Positions 41,288 to 53,200 of a stretch of DNA of 64,000 nt are shown here, one piece after another. Position numbers and translations under genes: made by a program. Position 1 is the first letter of the stretch, and the number at the start of each line of letters is the position of its first letter. The notes beneath the pieces were generated by a model. It was not told the origin of the DNA and searched no databases. It saw only the letters and a program-made list of their open reading frames with translations. Source of the DNA: Streptomyces caelestis (GTDB taxonomy: Bacteria > Actinomycetota > Actinomycetes > Streptomycetales > Streptomycetaceae); assembly GCF_014205255.1 (NCBI RefSeq), contig NZ_JACHNE010000001.1:124001-188000 (forward strand), given 5' to 3'.

Positions 41288-43111
41288 ATGTGCGGGATCG
41301 TCGGCTGGATCGCCTTCCAGCGTGACCTGGACAAGGAACGCCCCACCCTGGACGCGATGACCGCCACCATGGTCTGCCGCGGCCCGGACGCCGGGGGCAC
41401 CTGGGTGTCGCCGCACGCCGCCCTGGGGCACCGCCGGCTGTCGGTCATCGACCTGGAAGGCGGCGTCCAGCCCATGACGGTGGACACCCCGGACGGCCCG
41501 GTGGTGATGACGTACAGCGGTGAGGCGTACAACTTCCGGGAGCTGCGCGACGAACTGCGGCGCCGCGGGCACGCGTTCCGCACCTCCAGTGACACCGAGG
41601 TCGTCCTGCGCGGCTACCTGGAGTGGGGCGAGGAGGTCGCCGACCGTCTCCTCGGCATGTTCGCGCTGGGCATCTGGGACGGCCGTACGGACCGCCTGAT
41701 CCTGCTGCGCGACCAGCTCGGCATCAAGCCGCTGTACGTGTACGAGACCGAGGACGGGGTTCTGTTCGGCTCGGAGGCCAAGGCCGTCCTCGCCCATCCG
41801 GCCGTGGAGGCCGTGGTGGACCGGGACGGCTTCCGGGAGATGATGGGGTACGTCAAGGAGCCGGGCCGGGCCGTGTGGAAGGGCATGCGGGAGGTCAGGC
41901 CGGGCACCATGCTGATCGTCGACCGGGGCGGGGTGCGCGAGCGGGTCTACTGGCGGCTGGAGGTCGACGAGCACCACGACGACACGGAGACGACGGTACG
42001 CCGTGTCCGTGAGCTGCTGGAGGACAGCGTCAGCAGGCAGCTGGTCGCGGACGTGCCGCTGTGCCTGCTGCTCTCCGGCGGGCTGGACTCCAGCGCCCTG
42101 ACGGCCCTGGCCGCCCGGAAGCTGGCCGAACAGGGAGCGCAGGCCAGGACGTTCACGGTCGACTTCGAGCAGCCGGGCGACTTCCGCGCGGACGAGTTCC
42201 GCGGCTCGCCGGACGCCCCGTTCGCCCGCGAGGTCGTCGACCACGTCGGCACGCTGCACAGCGACATCCGGCTGGACCACCGGAAGCTGGCCGACCCGGA
42301 CGTGCGCCGGGCCGTGATCGCGGCCCGCGATCTTCCGTTCGGCTTCGGGGAGGGCGACAACTCCCTGTACCTGCTGTTCAAGGCGATCCGCGAGCATTCG
42401 ACGGTGGCCGTGTCCGGCGAGTCCGCCGACGAGACGTTCGGCGGCTACCCGTGGTTCCACGTGCCGGCGGTGCAGCAGGTCGCGATGTTCCCGTGGCTGA
42501 CGGCCGCGCAGCCCGCCAGGACGTACGACCAGGAGCTGACAGTCACCACCCTGGACTTGCCGGGCTACTTGGCGCAGCGCTGGTCCGACACGGTCGCGCA
42601 TCTGCCGTCCGTGCCCGGCGAGGACGCGCACGAGCGCCGTATGCGCGAGTTCTGCTACGTCCATGTGACCAACTGGCTCGGCACGTTGCTGGACCGCAAG
42701 GACCGCATCAGCATGGCGGTCGGCCTGGAGGTACGGGTGCCGATCTGCGACCACCGGCTGGTGCAGTACGTCTTCAACACATCGTGGTCGATGAAGACGT
42801 TCGACGGCCGGGAGAAAAGCCTGCTGCGCGCCGCCGTGCGCGACACGCTGCCGGCTTCGGTGGCGGACCGGGTGAAGGCGAGTTACCCGCTGACCCAGGA
42901 GCCGAGCTACCTCGGGGAGGTGCAGCGCCAGGTCGGCGAGCTGCTGGCCGACGACCACCGCGCGGTGGAGTTCTTCGACCGGACGGCACTCACCGAGGCG
43001 GTGCGCGGGACGCCGGAGGCCATGACGCGTGACGGGCGTGACGCGTGCGAGCGGGTCCTCGACCTGGCCGTCTGGCTCGACCTCTACCGCCCCGCCGTCA
43101 AGCTGTCCTGA
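41288..43111 (+). CDS. AsnB-type glutamine-dependent amidotransferase
   Basis: 607 residues; AGAGGA lies five bases before the ATG. The N-terminal class II glutaminase starts with Cys2 (MCGIVGWIAF) and contains RGPDAGG and GHRRLSVIDL. The C-terminal synthetase domain has the ATP pyrophosphatase loop SGGLDSS at 263-269 and GESADETFGGYPW. Both active sites look intact. The family converts a carboxylate to an amide through an acyl-AMP. As last gene of the PKS operon, it probably amidates the released polyketide acid, equivalent to PieD in piericidin biosynthesis. Plain asparagine synthesis is the alternative, less likely given the operon. Confidence 0.9.
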   Translation: MCGIVGWIAFQRDLDKERPTLDAMTATMVCRGPDAGGTWVSPHAALGHRRLSVIDLEGGVQPMTVDTPDGPVVMTYSGEAYNFRELRDELRRRGHAFRTSSDTEVVLRGYLEWGEEVADRLLGMFALGIWDGRTDRLILLRDQLGIKPLYVYETEDGVLFGSEAKAVLAHPAVEAVVDRDGFREMMGYVKEPGRAVWKGMREVRPGTMLIVDRGGVRERVYWRLEVDEHHDDTETTVRRVRELLEDSVSRQLVADVPLCLLLSGGLDSSALTALAARKLAEQGAQARTFTVDFEQPGDFRADEFRGSPDAPFAREVVDHVGTLHSDIRLDHRKLADPDVRRAVIAARDLPFGFGEGDNSLYLLFKAIREHSTVAVSGESADETFGGYPWFHVPAVQQVAMFPWLTAAQPARTYDQELTVTTLDLPGYLAQRWSDTVAHLPSVPGEDAHERRMREFCYVHVTNWLGTLLDRKDRISMAVGLEVRVPICDHRLVQYVFNTSWSMKTFDGREKSLLRAAVRDTLPASVADRVKASYPLTQEPSYLGEVQRQVGELLADDHRAVEFFDRTALTEAVRGTPEAMTRDGRDACERVLDLAVWLDLYRPAVKLS

Positions 43112-43133
43112 CCGCGCCTCACCGGCCACGTCA

Positions 43134-43161
43134 AGGGGGCGTCGCCTCGGCCGCGCCCCCT
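43134..43161. terminator. Hairpin in the convergent gap between the two operons
   Basis: Perfect 8-bp stem AGGGGGCG (43134-43141) and CGCCCCCT (43154-43161) with a 12-base loop. It lies 22 bp past the amidotransferase stop and 82 bp past the aldo/keto reductase stop, so it can act on transcripts from both sides. No U tract. Confidence 0.65.
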
Positions 43162-43242
43162 CCCGGGTATGCACGTCGACCACGCGGCTCCCTCACCGTG
43201 TGTCCCGCGCGACAACAGGCGACGGGACTGCGGCATGGCCGG

Positions 43243-44277
<1,035 letters not shown>

Positions 44278-44335
44278 GGTTCGTCTCCTTGTCGTCGTGG
44301 CTCGCTTCGGGGGTGGTGGGCGTACGGCGCGCTCG

Positions 44336-45145
44336 TCACCCGCCGCCGGCCGTACGGATGTCCGCGACGATCCGGTCGGCCAGTGGCCGGGCGTCGGGCT
44401 GGAAGTAGAAGTGCCGGCCCGGAAAGACCCGCAGGCCGAGCCAGTGAGTGGTCCAGCGCTGCCAGCCCGACAGCAGGCCGGGGCCGACCGAGGGATCGTC
44501 GTTTCCGCCGTAGACCGCCGTCGGGACCTGAAGCGGTGGCAGGTCGAGCCGAGGCCGCCACGTCTCGGCCGCCTTGAAGTCGGTGCGGAACAGCTTCTCG
44601 AACAGCGCCCACGTCTGCGGGTCCTCCAGCAGTTCCGGGGGAGATCCGCCCATCTCCGCCAGGGCCTGGCGCAGCGCGGGGTCGGGCAGGTGGCTGCGCC
44701 GCACCACGTGCTCCGGTCCCGCGTCCGGCGGGCGGACCGCGGAGACCCCCAGCCAGCGAGGCCGCGGCCCTCCCCGGGCCTGGAGCAGGCGGGCGAGGTC
44801 GTAGGCGGCCATCCCGCCCAGACTGTGGCCGAAGATGCCGAAGGGCCGGTCCAGGAGGGGCTCGACGACGTCCGCGGCCCACCGCGCCAGCTCGTCCACC
44901 GTGCCGCAGAGCGGATGACGCAGCAGCCGGCCGTGTCCCGGCGCCTCGAGCAGGCAGATCTCCCAGTCGGTGGGAAAGTGCCTCGCCCAGTCGCGGTAGA
45001 CCAGGTGGGATCCCCCGGCGTGATGGAAGAAGAACAGTCGCAGCACCGGCGAGTCGAGCGGCGCGGGCCGCACGAGGCTGTCCGCCGCGGGGGCGGGTGG
45101 GCGCGGTCCCGGCCGGTGGCGGGCGTCCAGCCCTGTATGGCTCAT
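44336..45145 (-). CDS. Type II thioesterase
   Basis: 269 residues. Key parts: RLFFFHHAGGSHLVYRDW at the first strand, LLEAPGHGRL, nucleophile Ser in FGHSLGGMAAYDLA, acid in GGNDDPSVG and His in GRHFYFQPD. Discrete thioesterases of this family clear misprimed or stalled acyl groups from carrier proteins. The ATG overlaps the TGA of the upstream PKS gene (ATGA), so the two are translationally coupled. It serves this NRPS/PKS line most directly, and could also edit the convergent PKS, whose dead AT domains would favour stalling. Confidence 0.9.
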   Translation of the reverse strand: MSHTGLDARHRPGPRPPAPAADSLVRPAPLDSPVLRLFFFHHAGGSHLVYRDWARHFPTDWEICLLEAPGHGRLLRHPLCGTVDELARWAADVVEPLLDRPFGIFGHSLGGMAAYDLARLLQARGGPRPRWLGVSAVRPPDAGPEHVVRRSHLPDPALRQALAEMGGSPPELLEDPQTWALFEKLFRTDFKAAETWRPRLDLPPLQVPTAVYGGNDDPSVGPGLLSGWQRWTTHWLGLRVFPGRHFYFQPDARPLADRIVADIRTAGGG

Positions 45146-48100
45146 GGTTCCTTCCTCGTGTCCTGTCCGTTCAGCCCCCGCAGTGCGGCGTTCAGCTCGG
45201 CGCCGACGATGCGCAGCGCCTCGCCGCGCAGCACTCCCTGGTGATCGCAGGGCAGGTCGCGGTTGTCCACGGAGCCCCCCACGAGCGGCTTCCACCGGGC
45301 GGCAGGCGGCGTGGCCGACGGATCGTGGCTGTCGGTGGCGGTGAAGGTGAGCAGGTCGCCCTTCGTGGGGCTCGGCCGGTAGCCGGAGATCATCTCCGTG
45401 TTGCGTCGCAGGACGTCCACGATCCGGCCGACGTCCTGTTCGTCCAGTCCCGACAGCGCGCTGCCGGAGTCCCTCAGCCTGCTCACCACCGCCGCCGTGT
45501 CCATGGCGGGTTCGTCCGGAGCCGGCTCGACACCCGCGGCGGCGAGCAGGATCCGGTGCAGGAACCGTGCGGCCTCCTCGTGGTCGGGGACGCTCAGACC
45601 GTCATCCCCCGCGGCCGGGAAGGCGTCGAGCACCGCGAGCAGAGCCACGCGTTCCCCCGCCTGCTCCAGCTGCGCGGCGGCGGCGTGGGCGACCATGCCG
45701 CCGAACGACCAGCCAAGCAGCGCGTACGGCCCCGACGGACGCACGGCCCGGATCTCCCGCAGCAGGTCGGCGGCGGTCCGCTCGACCGAGTCCGGCATGG
45801 CGGCCGGCTCCGTCAGCCCCCGGGACTGCAGGCCGTAGACGGGGAAGCGGGCGTCGATGTCCGGGAGCAACGCCGCATAGGGCCAGGCGATCCCGGCGAC
45901 GGGGTGGAAACAGAACAGGGGGATGCCGGTGTCCCCGGCCCGCAGCGGCAGCAGGACGTCGAGCATGCCCGACGGTGTGTCCCCGCGGCCGATGTGCTCG
46001 GCGAGCCCGGCCACCGTCGGGTTGCGCAGCAGGGCGGCGGCGCGGACGGTGACGCCCAGCGCCTTGCTGATCCGGTTGGCCAGTTGGACGGCGAGCAGCG
46101 AATCGCCGTGCAGATCGAAGAAGTTGTCGTGGATGCCGATGTCCTCGATGCCGAGCGCGTCCTGCCAGTGCCGCGCGATGTCGCGTTCCACGTCGGTGCG
46201 CGGCGCGGCATACGGGTGGCCGAGGGCAGGACGTGGGGCGAGGGCCGTGCCCTGCCCGCTGGCCGCCGCGGCGGTCGGCCGCACCTCGCCGGAGGCGTCA
46301 CCGGGTGCGTCGTCCTCGGCGGGGCGGCGGCCGATGACCAGGGTGTGCGGCGCACACACGTCCGCCCGGCGTTCCCCCGGGAACGAGGCCGCGCTGTCGA
46401 ATCCCGCCGCGGACAGCGCGTCACACCAGCGCTCGGGGCCGATGAACGGGCTCCGCTCGCGCAGGCCGTCGGTGAAGGACCACCAGCCCTCCAGCAGACC
46501 GGCGGTGAACAGGGCGATGCGCGGCGCCCCCGATGCCTCGAGCAGGAACAGGGCTCCCCCGGGGGCGAGCAGCGAGCGGACGTGGGGCAGCGCCGCCGGC
46601 ACGTCCCCGACGGCGTGCAGGGCGTTGTGCGCGACGACGATGTCCCAGTGACCGGGTGCGAAGCCCTGCCCGGCGGGGTCCCGGGAGATGTCCAGGATCT
46701 CGAAGGTCGTGCCGGTGCGCTGTTCCTCCTCGGCACGCTGCCGGGCACCGAGGACGACGGCCCTGCCGGGCCCGGCGAAGCGGTGCACGGTGCCGGGGAT
46801 GCCGGCCAGGGCGTCGGCCAGCTGCCAGAGCGGCCCGTTCAGGTTGCCGATCTCCAGCACGCGGGGGCCGCGCCCGTGGATCCGTCCGGCCAGCCGGGCG
46901 ACCTGTTCGACCAGCAGCGAGCGGTAGGCCTCGGCGTCGCCGGCGGCGGTCCACTTGCCCAGCACGGGGCCGGCCAGGTCCTCGCCGTCGGGCCTGAGGA
47001 CCCGGGCACCGGGTGTCCGGCCTCCGACCACCTCCGCGTACCGGTCGGCACAGTGGCGGATCAGCTCCAGGTCCGGCAGGAAGTCGGGGAACCGTTCGCC
47101 CACGCGGGCGCGCAGCTCCCTCAGGTGCGCCTCGGTACGCGCTTCGTCCTCCGGAGCGGCGACGAAACGCAGCCGTCCGTCGCGGATCTCCACGAGGCCG
47201 TCCTCGGCCAGGACATGCGTCAGCGCTTCGACGAACCGTCGGTACCCGCCGACGGCTGCGACGCGATGGTGCACCGCCGACAGGTCGTACTCCGCACCGG
47301 GGGCGGTGCCGATCCCCGAGCGCTGCAGGAAGCGGACCGCCTCAAGCGTGCAGAACCGCTCCACAAGGCCGCGGGCGGCGTCCGGCAGCGGCGCCGGGGG
47401 CAGCCGGTCACGCCAGCGACTCTCGGCCGCCCGGACCTCGTCGGCCTCGACGGTGACGTCGAAGGGCAGGCCGGCGCTCTCCGGCGCGGCCACGGGACCG
47501 GGCCGGGACGGCTGGGTGACGACCCGTTCGACCCAGTGCCGGGTGCGCTCGAAGGGATAGCCGGGCAGCGGGACGCGCCGCGCTTCCCCGCGGGGTGGGG
47601 GCGGCACCGGGACGCCGGCCGCCCACAACCCGCCGAGCCCGTCGAGGAACTCTGTCACGTCGGAGGCCGTGCTCTTGGCGTGCCGCATCATCGGCACCAC
47701 GGTCGTCTCCTGGCCGAGGTGGGCGCGCACATGGCGGGCCAGACCACGACCGGGACCGACCTCGGCGAACGCCGTGTACCCGGAGCGCGCCAGTTCGCCC
47801 AGTCCCTCCGCGAAACGCACGGTGCGGCGCATGTGCCGCACCCAGTAGCCGGGGTCGGTGGCCTGCTCCGCCGTCATCCAGGTACCGGTGACATTGGAGA
47901 CGACGGGCACCTTCGGTGGCCGCAGGGAGACCGTTTCGACGACCGCCGCGAACTCGGGCAGCACCGACTCCAGCAGGCGCGAGTGCGGGGCTATGGTCAG
48001 CCGCACCCGGGAGAACTCGACGCCGTCGGCCTCCAGGCGCCGTTCCAGGTCGGCGACCGCCGCCTCGGTGCCGGAGACCGTGCAGGAGCTTTGCGAGTTG

Positions 48101-50226
48101 ACCGTGGCCAGATCGACCTCGCCGCCCTCCAGATAGGGCAGCAGGTCCTGCTCGGGCAGCCACACGCCGAGGGTGGCACCGCGGATCCGGCGGGTCAGCC
48201 GGTCCCGTACGTCGACCAGCATCAGGGCGTCCTCGAAGGACATCACACCGGCCAGGCAGGCGGCCGTGTACTCGCCGAGGGAGTGGCCGAGCAGTGCCGC
48301 GGGGGTGACGCCATGGGAGGCCATCAGGCGCGCGAGGGCGTACTCGACGGCCACCAGGGAGGCGAACTGCGCCGGTTCAGCGGGCTCGGGCCCTCCGTAG
48401 AGGGCGTCGGTCAGCCGGTGACCGAGGACCGGGAGCATCACCTCCGAGGCCCTGTCCATCTCGGCGCGGAACACCGGCTCGGTGCGGTACAGACCCGCTC
48501 CCATGTCCGGGTACTGGGCACCGCCACCGGGCAGCAGGAACACGGCTCCCGGTGCCTGCCCCGCTCGGGTGACGGGACCGCCGGCGGACCGGCGCAGCAG
48601 GTCGGCGGCCTCCGCCACGCTGTGGCAGATCAGCGTGCGACGGTGGTCGAACTCCCGGCGGCCGGCCGCCAGGGTGAAGGCGACGTCGTCCGGGCGGAGG
48701 TCCGTGCCGCGGGTGCTCAGATGGTCGGACAGCCGCGTGCACAGGGTGTCGAGCTGGTCCGGTGTCCGGGCGGACAGCCGCAGCAGGCGCGCCCGGCCGT
48801 CGGGCGCGTCCCGCTCCGCGTCGTCCCGTACGGTGTCCGTCCGCGCACCGCCCGGGGCGGGTGCCGGCGGGACCGGAGGTTCCTCGACGACTGCATGCGC
48901 GTTGGTGCCGCCGACCCCGAACGAGCTGACCCCCGCACGCCGGGGAACTCCCGCGTCCGGCCGCCACGGTTCGGCCTCGCCGCTGACGCGGAACGGGGTG
49001 GCCGCGAAGTCGATGGCCGGATTCGGGCGGCGGTAGCCCACGGTGGGGGGCAGCACGCCGTGCCGCATCGCCAGCAGCACCTTGATCAGGCCGGTGACGC
49101 CTGCCGCGGCGTCGGTGTGCCCCACGTTGGGCTTCACCGATCCGAGCAGGCAGAATCCCGTCCGGTCGGTGCTCTGCCGGAACGCCCGCCTCAGCGCCTC
49201 GACCTCGATGGGGTCGCCCACCGGGGTACCGGTGCCGTGGGCCTCGACGTAGCTGATGGTCTCGGCGGGGACCTCGGCCGCCATCAGGGCGTCCAGGATC
49301 GCCTCCGTCTGCCCTTCGGGGCTGGGGGCGGTGAAGCCCGGCTTGCGCCGTCCGTCGTTGTTGATCGCCGAGCCTTTGATCACCCCCCAGATGTGATCCC
49401 CGTCGGCGAGGGCGTCCTCCAGCCTGCGCAGCGCCACGGCGGCGACGCCGTCGCCACGCACGGTGCCACGAGCCTCGGCATCGAACGCGCGGGTCCTGCC
49501 GTCCGGCGACAGGACGCCCTGCTCGACGTGGCGGTAGCCGCGCACGGCCGACGGATTGAGCGCCGCGCCCCCCGCCAGAGCCGTGTCGCACCGGTAGTTC
49601 AGCAGGTCCTGGCAGGCCACATGAACCGCGACGAGCGAGGTCGAGCAGGCCGTCTGCACGGTCATGCTGGGCCCGGTGAGGTCCAGTTCGTACGACACCC
49701 GGGTGGCCAGGGAGTCCGCCAGGTTGCCGGCCTTGGCGTTCAGCAGTGCCAGGGAGCCCGGCTCGTTCGCGTACCGGGGCTGGATGTGACTGAGGAAGTA
49801 CTCGCTCTGGGAGCATCCGGCGTACACGCCGACCTGACCGCCGAAGCGGGCCGGGTCGTACCCGGCGTGCTCCATGGCGTGGTGACAGACCTCCAGGAAC
49901 AGGCGCTGCTGGGGGTCGAGCTGCCTGGCTTCCGCGGGGCTGTAGCCGAAGAACCCGGCGTCGAACAACTCGATGCCCTCGACGCCGGCGGCCATCCTGA
50001 CCAGTGAGGGGTCCTGGAGGTCGGCGGGACTGCCGCCGGCCGCCAGGAACGCCTCGTCGGGCACGGGCGTGACCGACTCGTGCCCGGCCAGCAGGTTCCG
50101 CCAGAACTGCTCGATGTCCTCGGCGTGCGCCCACCGGCCGGCCATGCCCACCACGGCGATGCCGAGTTCCTCGCCACCGGTGTCGTCGGGGAGATCCGCG
50201 CCGGCCGCGTTCCTGTCCTCAGCCAT
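45142..50226 (-). CDS. PKS: KS - AT - methyltransferase-like - ACP - TE
   Basis: 1,694 residues. KS Cys194 in QTACSTSL with EAHGTGTPVGDP and KPNVGH; AT Ser649 in GHSLGEY and His748 in IAPHS, a variant that does not cleanly predict malonyl or methylmalonyl; a C-methyltransferase-like region (about 930-1310) with motif I LEIGNLNG, missing the middle Gly of GxGxG; ACP Ser1376 in HGDSLL; TE Ser1507 in GWSFGG. The ATG overlaps the NRPS stop by 8 bp and follows GGAAGG. The KS-AT-ACP-TE layout matches AntD of antimycin; an MT in this place occurs in the ring-expanded relatives JBIR-06 and neoantimycin, where it installs gem-dimethyl. The TE probably closes the macrolactone. Confidence 0.9.
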   Translation of the reverse strand: MAEDRNAAGADLPDDTGGEELGIAVVGMAGRWAHAEDIEQFWRNLLAGHESVTPVPDEAFLAAGGSPADLQDPSLVRMAAGVEGIELFDAGFFGYSPAEARQLDPQQRLFLEVCHHAMEHAGYDPARFGGQVGVYAGCSQSEYFLSHIQPRYANEPGSLALLNAKAGNLADSLATRVSYELDLTGPSMTVQTACSTSLVAVHVACQDLLNYRCDTALAGGAALNPSAVRGYRHVEQGVLSPDGRTRAFDAEARGTVRGDGVAAVALRRLEDALADGDHIWGVIKGSAINNDGRRKPGFTAPSPEGQTEAILDALMAAEVPAETISYVEAHGTGTPVGDPIEVEALRRAFRQSTDRTGFCLLGSVKPNVGHTDAAAGVTGLIKVLLAMRHGVLPPTVGYRRPNPAIDFAATPFRVSGEAEPWRPDAGVPRRAGVSSFGVGGTNAHAVVEEPPVPPAPAPGGARTDTVRDDAERDAPDGRARLLRLSARTPDQLDTLCTRLSDHLSTRGTDLRPDDVAFTLAAGRREFDHRRTLICHSVAEAADLLRRSAGGPVTRAGQAPGAVFLLPGGGAQYPDMGAGLYRTEPVFRAEMDRASEVMLPVLGHRLTDALYGGPEPAEPAQFASLVAVEYALARLMASHGVTPAALLGHSLGEYTAACLAGVMSFEDALMLVDVRDRLTRRIRGATLGVWLPEQDLLPYLEGGEVDLATVNSQSSCTVSGTEAAVADLERRLEADGVEFSRVRLTIAPHSRLLESVLPEFAAVVETVSLRPPKVPVVSNVTGTWMTAEQATDPGYWVRHMRRTVRFAEGLGELARSGYTAFAEVGPGRGLARHVRAHLGQETTVVPMMRHAKSTASDVTEFLDGLGGLWAAGVPVPPPPRGEARRVPLPGYPFERTRHWVERVVTQPSRPGPVAAPESAGLPFDVTVEADEVRAAESRWRDRLPPAPLPDAARGLVERFCTLEAVRFLQRSGIGTAPGAEYDLSAVHHRVAAVGGYRRFVEALTHVLAEDGLVEIRDGRLRFVAAPEDEARTEAHLRELRARVGERFPDFLPDLELIRHCADRYAEVVGGRTPGARVLRPDGEDLAGPVLGKWTAAGDAEAYRSLLVEQVARLAGRIHGRGPRVLEIGNLNGPLWQLADALAGIPGTVHRFAGPGRAVVLGARQRAEEEQRTGTTFEILDISRDPAGQGFAPGHWDIVVAHNALHAVGDVPAALPHVRSLLAPGGALFLLEASGAPRIALFTAGLLEGWWSFTDGLRERSPFIGPERWCDALSAAGFDSAASFPGERRADVCAPHTLVIGRRPAEDDAPGDASGEVRPTAAAASGQGTALAPRPALGHPYAAPRTDVERDIARHWQDALGIEDIGIHDNFFDLHGDSLLAVQLANRISKALGVTVRAAALLRNPTVAGLAEHIGRGDTPSGMLDVLLPLRAGDTGIPLFCFHPVAGIAWPYAALLPDIDARFPVYGLQSRGLTEPAAMPDSVERTAADLLREIRAVRPSGPYALLGWSFGGMVAHAAAAQLEQAGERVALLAVLDAFPAAGDDGLSVPDHEEAARFLHRILLAAAGVEPAPDEPAMDTAAVVSRLRDSGSALSGLDEQDVGRIVDVLRRNTEMISGYRPSPTKGDLLTFTATDSHDPSATPPAARWKPLVGGSVDNRDLPCDHQGVLRGEALRIVGAELNAALRGLNGQDTRKEP

Positions 50227-53200
50227 CACGGTGTGCCTTCCTCTGTGCTGCGGCCCGGTTGCGGGCGCGTGCCTGCTTCTGGCGGACGGCACGCTGCGCG
50301 CCCGCCGCGGGGTCGCCGCGGTCACCGGCCGCCGGTTCGCCCGCCGAGGCGAGGTGGCGGGCCATCGCCGCGGGGGCCGGATGGCTGAACACGTCGGCCA
50401 GCGACACGTCGTGTCCCAGCCGTCGCTGAATCAGCGAGCGGAGGTTGACCAGCAGGATCGAGTGGCCTCCGAGGTCGAAGAAGCTGTCGTCGGGGCCGAC
50501 CTGTTCACGCCCCAGCGTCTCCGCCCAGATCGCGGTCAGAGCGGGCAGCAACTCGTCGGCCCGGCCGCCGGCGGGGGCGTCCTGCGCCGGCGCCGCCTCC
50601 CCCACGCGCACCGCGCACGTCGTGGGTGTGCCGAAGGGGTCGGGCAGCGCGGCCTCCGCGACGGCGGGGACGGGGTGCCCGGCCCTGGTGGTCACGGTGG
50701 CGGCCAGCCGTTCCAGCGGCAGCGCCGGGCCGGGCAGGTGGGCCCGCACCCAGGGCGCCGCGGGGTCGGGGCCGATCAGCAGGTGCGGTGTGTCGTGCCG
50801 GAGCGCCGCGTCCAGGCCGGCCAGCGCCTGCCGGGGCGGCAGCACCCGGTAGCCGCGCGCCTCGGTCAGCTCGCGCAGCGCGTAGCCGCGGCTCATGCCG
50901 GTCTCCTCCCACATGCTCCAGGCGAGGCTGTGGCCGCGCAGGCCCATGCGGCGCTGGTGCACGGCGAGGGCGTCGAGCCAGGCGTTGGCCGCGGCGTAGA
51001 GGCCGGTCCGCGCCCCGCCGAAGTAGCCGTTGATGGAGGAGAACGACACGAACAGCATGCCGCGGCGGTGGCCGAGGGCCTCGGTCAGGTGGCGGGCGCC
51101 GGCCACCTTGGCCTGCCACACCGCCTGCCGCTGCTCCGGCGTCGCCTCGGTGACCGGCCCGTCGGCCAGGTGCCCGGCCAGGTGCCACACGGCGTCGGGC
51201 TCGCCGGCCTCGGCGAGCAGCCGCCGTACCTCCTCGGCGTCGGCGATGTCGGCCGCCAGGTAGCGCACGTCACCCAGTGCCCGCAGCTCCGCCAGGACGT
51301 CGCGCCGGAGGTGCCGCTCCGCCGGGGTACGGCCCACCAGGGTCAGCCGGGCACCGTACCGGGTGAGCAGGTGACGGGCGAGTTCGACGCCGGTCCCGCC
51401 CAGGCCGCCGGTGACGAGGTGGTGGCCGCCCGGCTCGATCACCGCTGCGGAGGGCCGCGATGCGGCGGACTCGGGCGGCAGTTCGGCGAGCCGGGACACC
51501 CAGCGCCGGTCGCCGTCCAGGGCCACGTGGGCCTCCGCGCCCGGCGCCAGCTCGGCGAACAGCCGCTCCGCGAGCCGGGCCGGCCCGGCGTCTGCCGTGC
51601 GCACCTCGATCCACCGTGCGGCCAGTCCCGGCTGTTCCTGCGCGGCGCTCATCAGCAGCGCCACACAGGCGGCGTGGTCGGGACGGGGGCGGGGGCCGGT
51701 GCGGGCGGCGACGGTGAGTGCGGTGGTGCGCGGCGCGCCGTCGATGCCGGAGAGCGCGGTGATCAGGTCGAGCAGGCCGCCGAGCGGGTCGGCCGCGTCG
51801 GGGACGTCCGCCGCGGGGGCGTCGTCGTCGAGCCGGGTCAGATCGATCACCCGGTCGGGGGGTGCGGGCAGGGCCCGCAGTCCTTCGAGGGGACTGCCGT
51901 CGGCCGCGCCGTCGAGGACGGTGCCGCGGCCGCCGTGGCGGCGGATCAGCTCGGCCAGCTCCTCGGCCGTCCGCCGGTCCCGCCCGGCCAGCACGGCCAC
52001 CTCCGCACCCGCCACGACCGGCTGGGCCGGCGCGGGGCGGGCCGGGTGCCAGACCGGGTGGAGCAGGGCGGGCGCGGCGTCCGGGCCCGTCTCGGGCCGC
52101 GGGGGCAGCGGTACCGGGGCGACGGTGACGGTCGCGGACTCCACCGCCGGGACGGCGAGCAGCCGGTCACGCCACGCGGTGATCAGGCTGCCGTCGAGGA
52201 CGGGCAGCCGGTCCAGCGCCTCGGCGTCCACCGTGCCGTCCGGGGTGCGGGGCAGGGCGGTGACAAGCACCACGAGCGGCGGCGCCGGCAGCGCGGGCAG
52301 CGCCCGGTGGGCGGCCTCGGCCAGTCGAGAGGCCGTCAGGGGTCGTTCGGGCACGGCGTGCACGACCGGGCGCAGTCGCCCGTCGGCGTCCCGGCGCCGG
52401 GCCACGGCACACTCACGGACCCCGGGCACCGCGAGGACGGCGGCGGTGAGGGCGGCGTCGTCGGGCCCGGGGCCCTCCCCGCCTGCCGGTGCGGGCTCCG
52501 CGGCGGCCAGCTCGGACAGCCGCCGGGAAGGATCGCCGGCTGCGTCCCGGAGCACCCGGCCCACCAGGTCGGCCAGCTCCTCGGCGGTGCCGGAGTCGAA
52601 CAGGTCGACGCTGTATTCCACGTTCAGGTCCAGACCGTCCGGCGTGCCGTCGGCATCGCGGTGTTCCGAGAAGTTGAACACGAGGTCGAACTTGGCCGCG
52701 TCCAGGTGCAGCCGCTCGATCCGGGCCCGCGTGCCCGCCAGTTCGACCTCCTGCGCGGCGGCGTCCTCGAAGGTCAGGGAGATCTGGAACAAGGGGTGGC
52801 GAGCCAGGTGGCGAGGCGGGTTGAGGCGTTCCACCAGGTGGTCGAACGGCAGGTCCTGGTGGGCGTGGGCGGCCTTGGTGGTGTCTCGTACACGGTTCAG
52901 CAGCTCCGCGAAGGCAAGGTCACCGGAGGTTCGGGTACGCAGCACCTGGGTGTTGACGAAGAAGCCGACCAGTGGGGACAGCGCGGGGTCGGACCGGCCG
53001 GCCAGCACCGTGCCGACGGGGATGTCCCCGCCTGCTCCGGACCGGGTGAGCGCGGCGGCCAGCGCCGCCTGCACCACCATGAAGAGGGTGGCCTCGTGGT
53101 TCCGGGCCAGCTCCGTCAGCCGTCGGTGCAGGGCCCCGTCGAGGCGGCGGTGGATCAGGCGGCCCTGTCGGCTGGGCGTGTCCGGGCGGGGACGGTCGTA

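Noticed and set aside
45097..50007. Open frame of more than 1,600 codons on the plus strand opposite the PKS gene
   Set aside because: Composition is Gly/Arg/Gln/Val-rich with no domain; it is the antisense shadow of a GC-rich PKS coding sequence. The same applies to the giant antisense frames at 49973-57883, 58163-62590, 33757-39735, 18693-21374 and 13116-15710.
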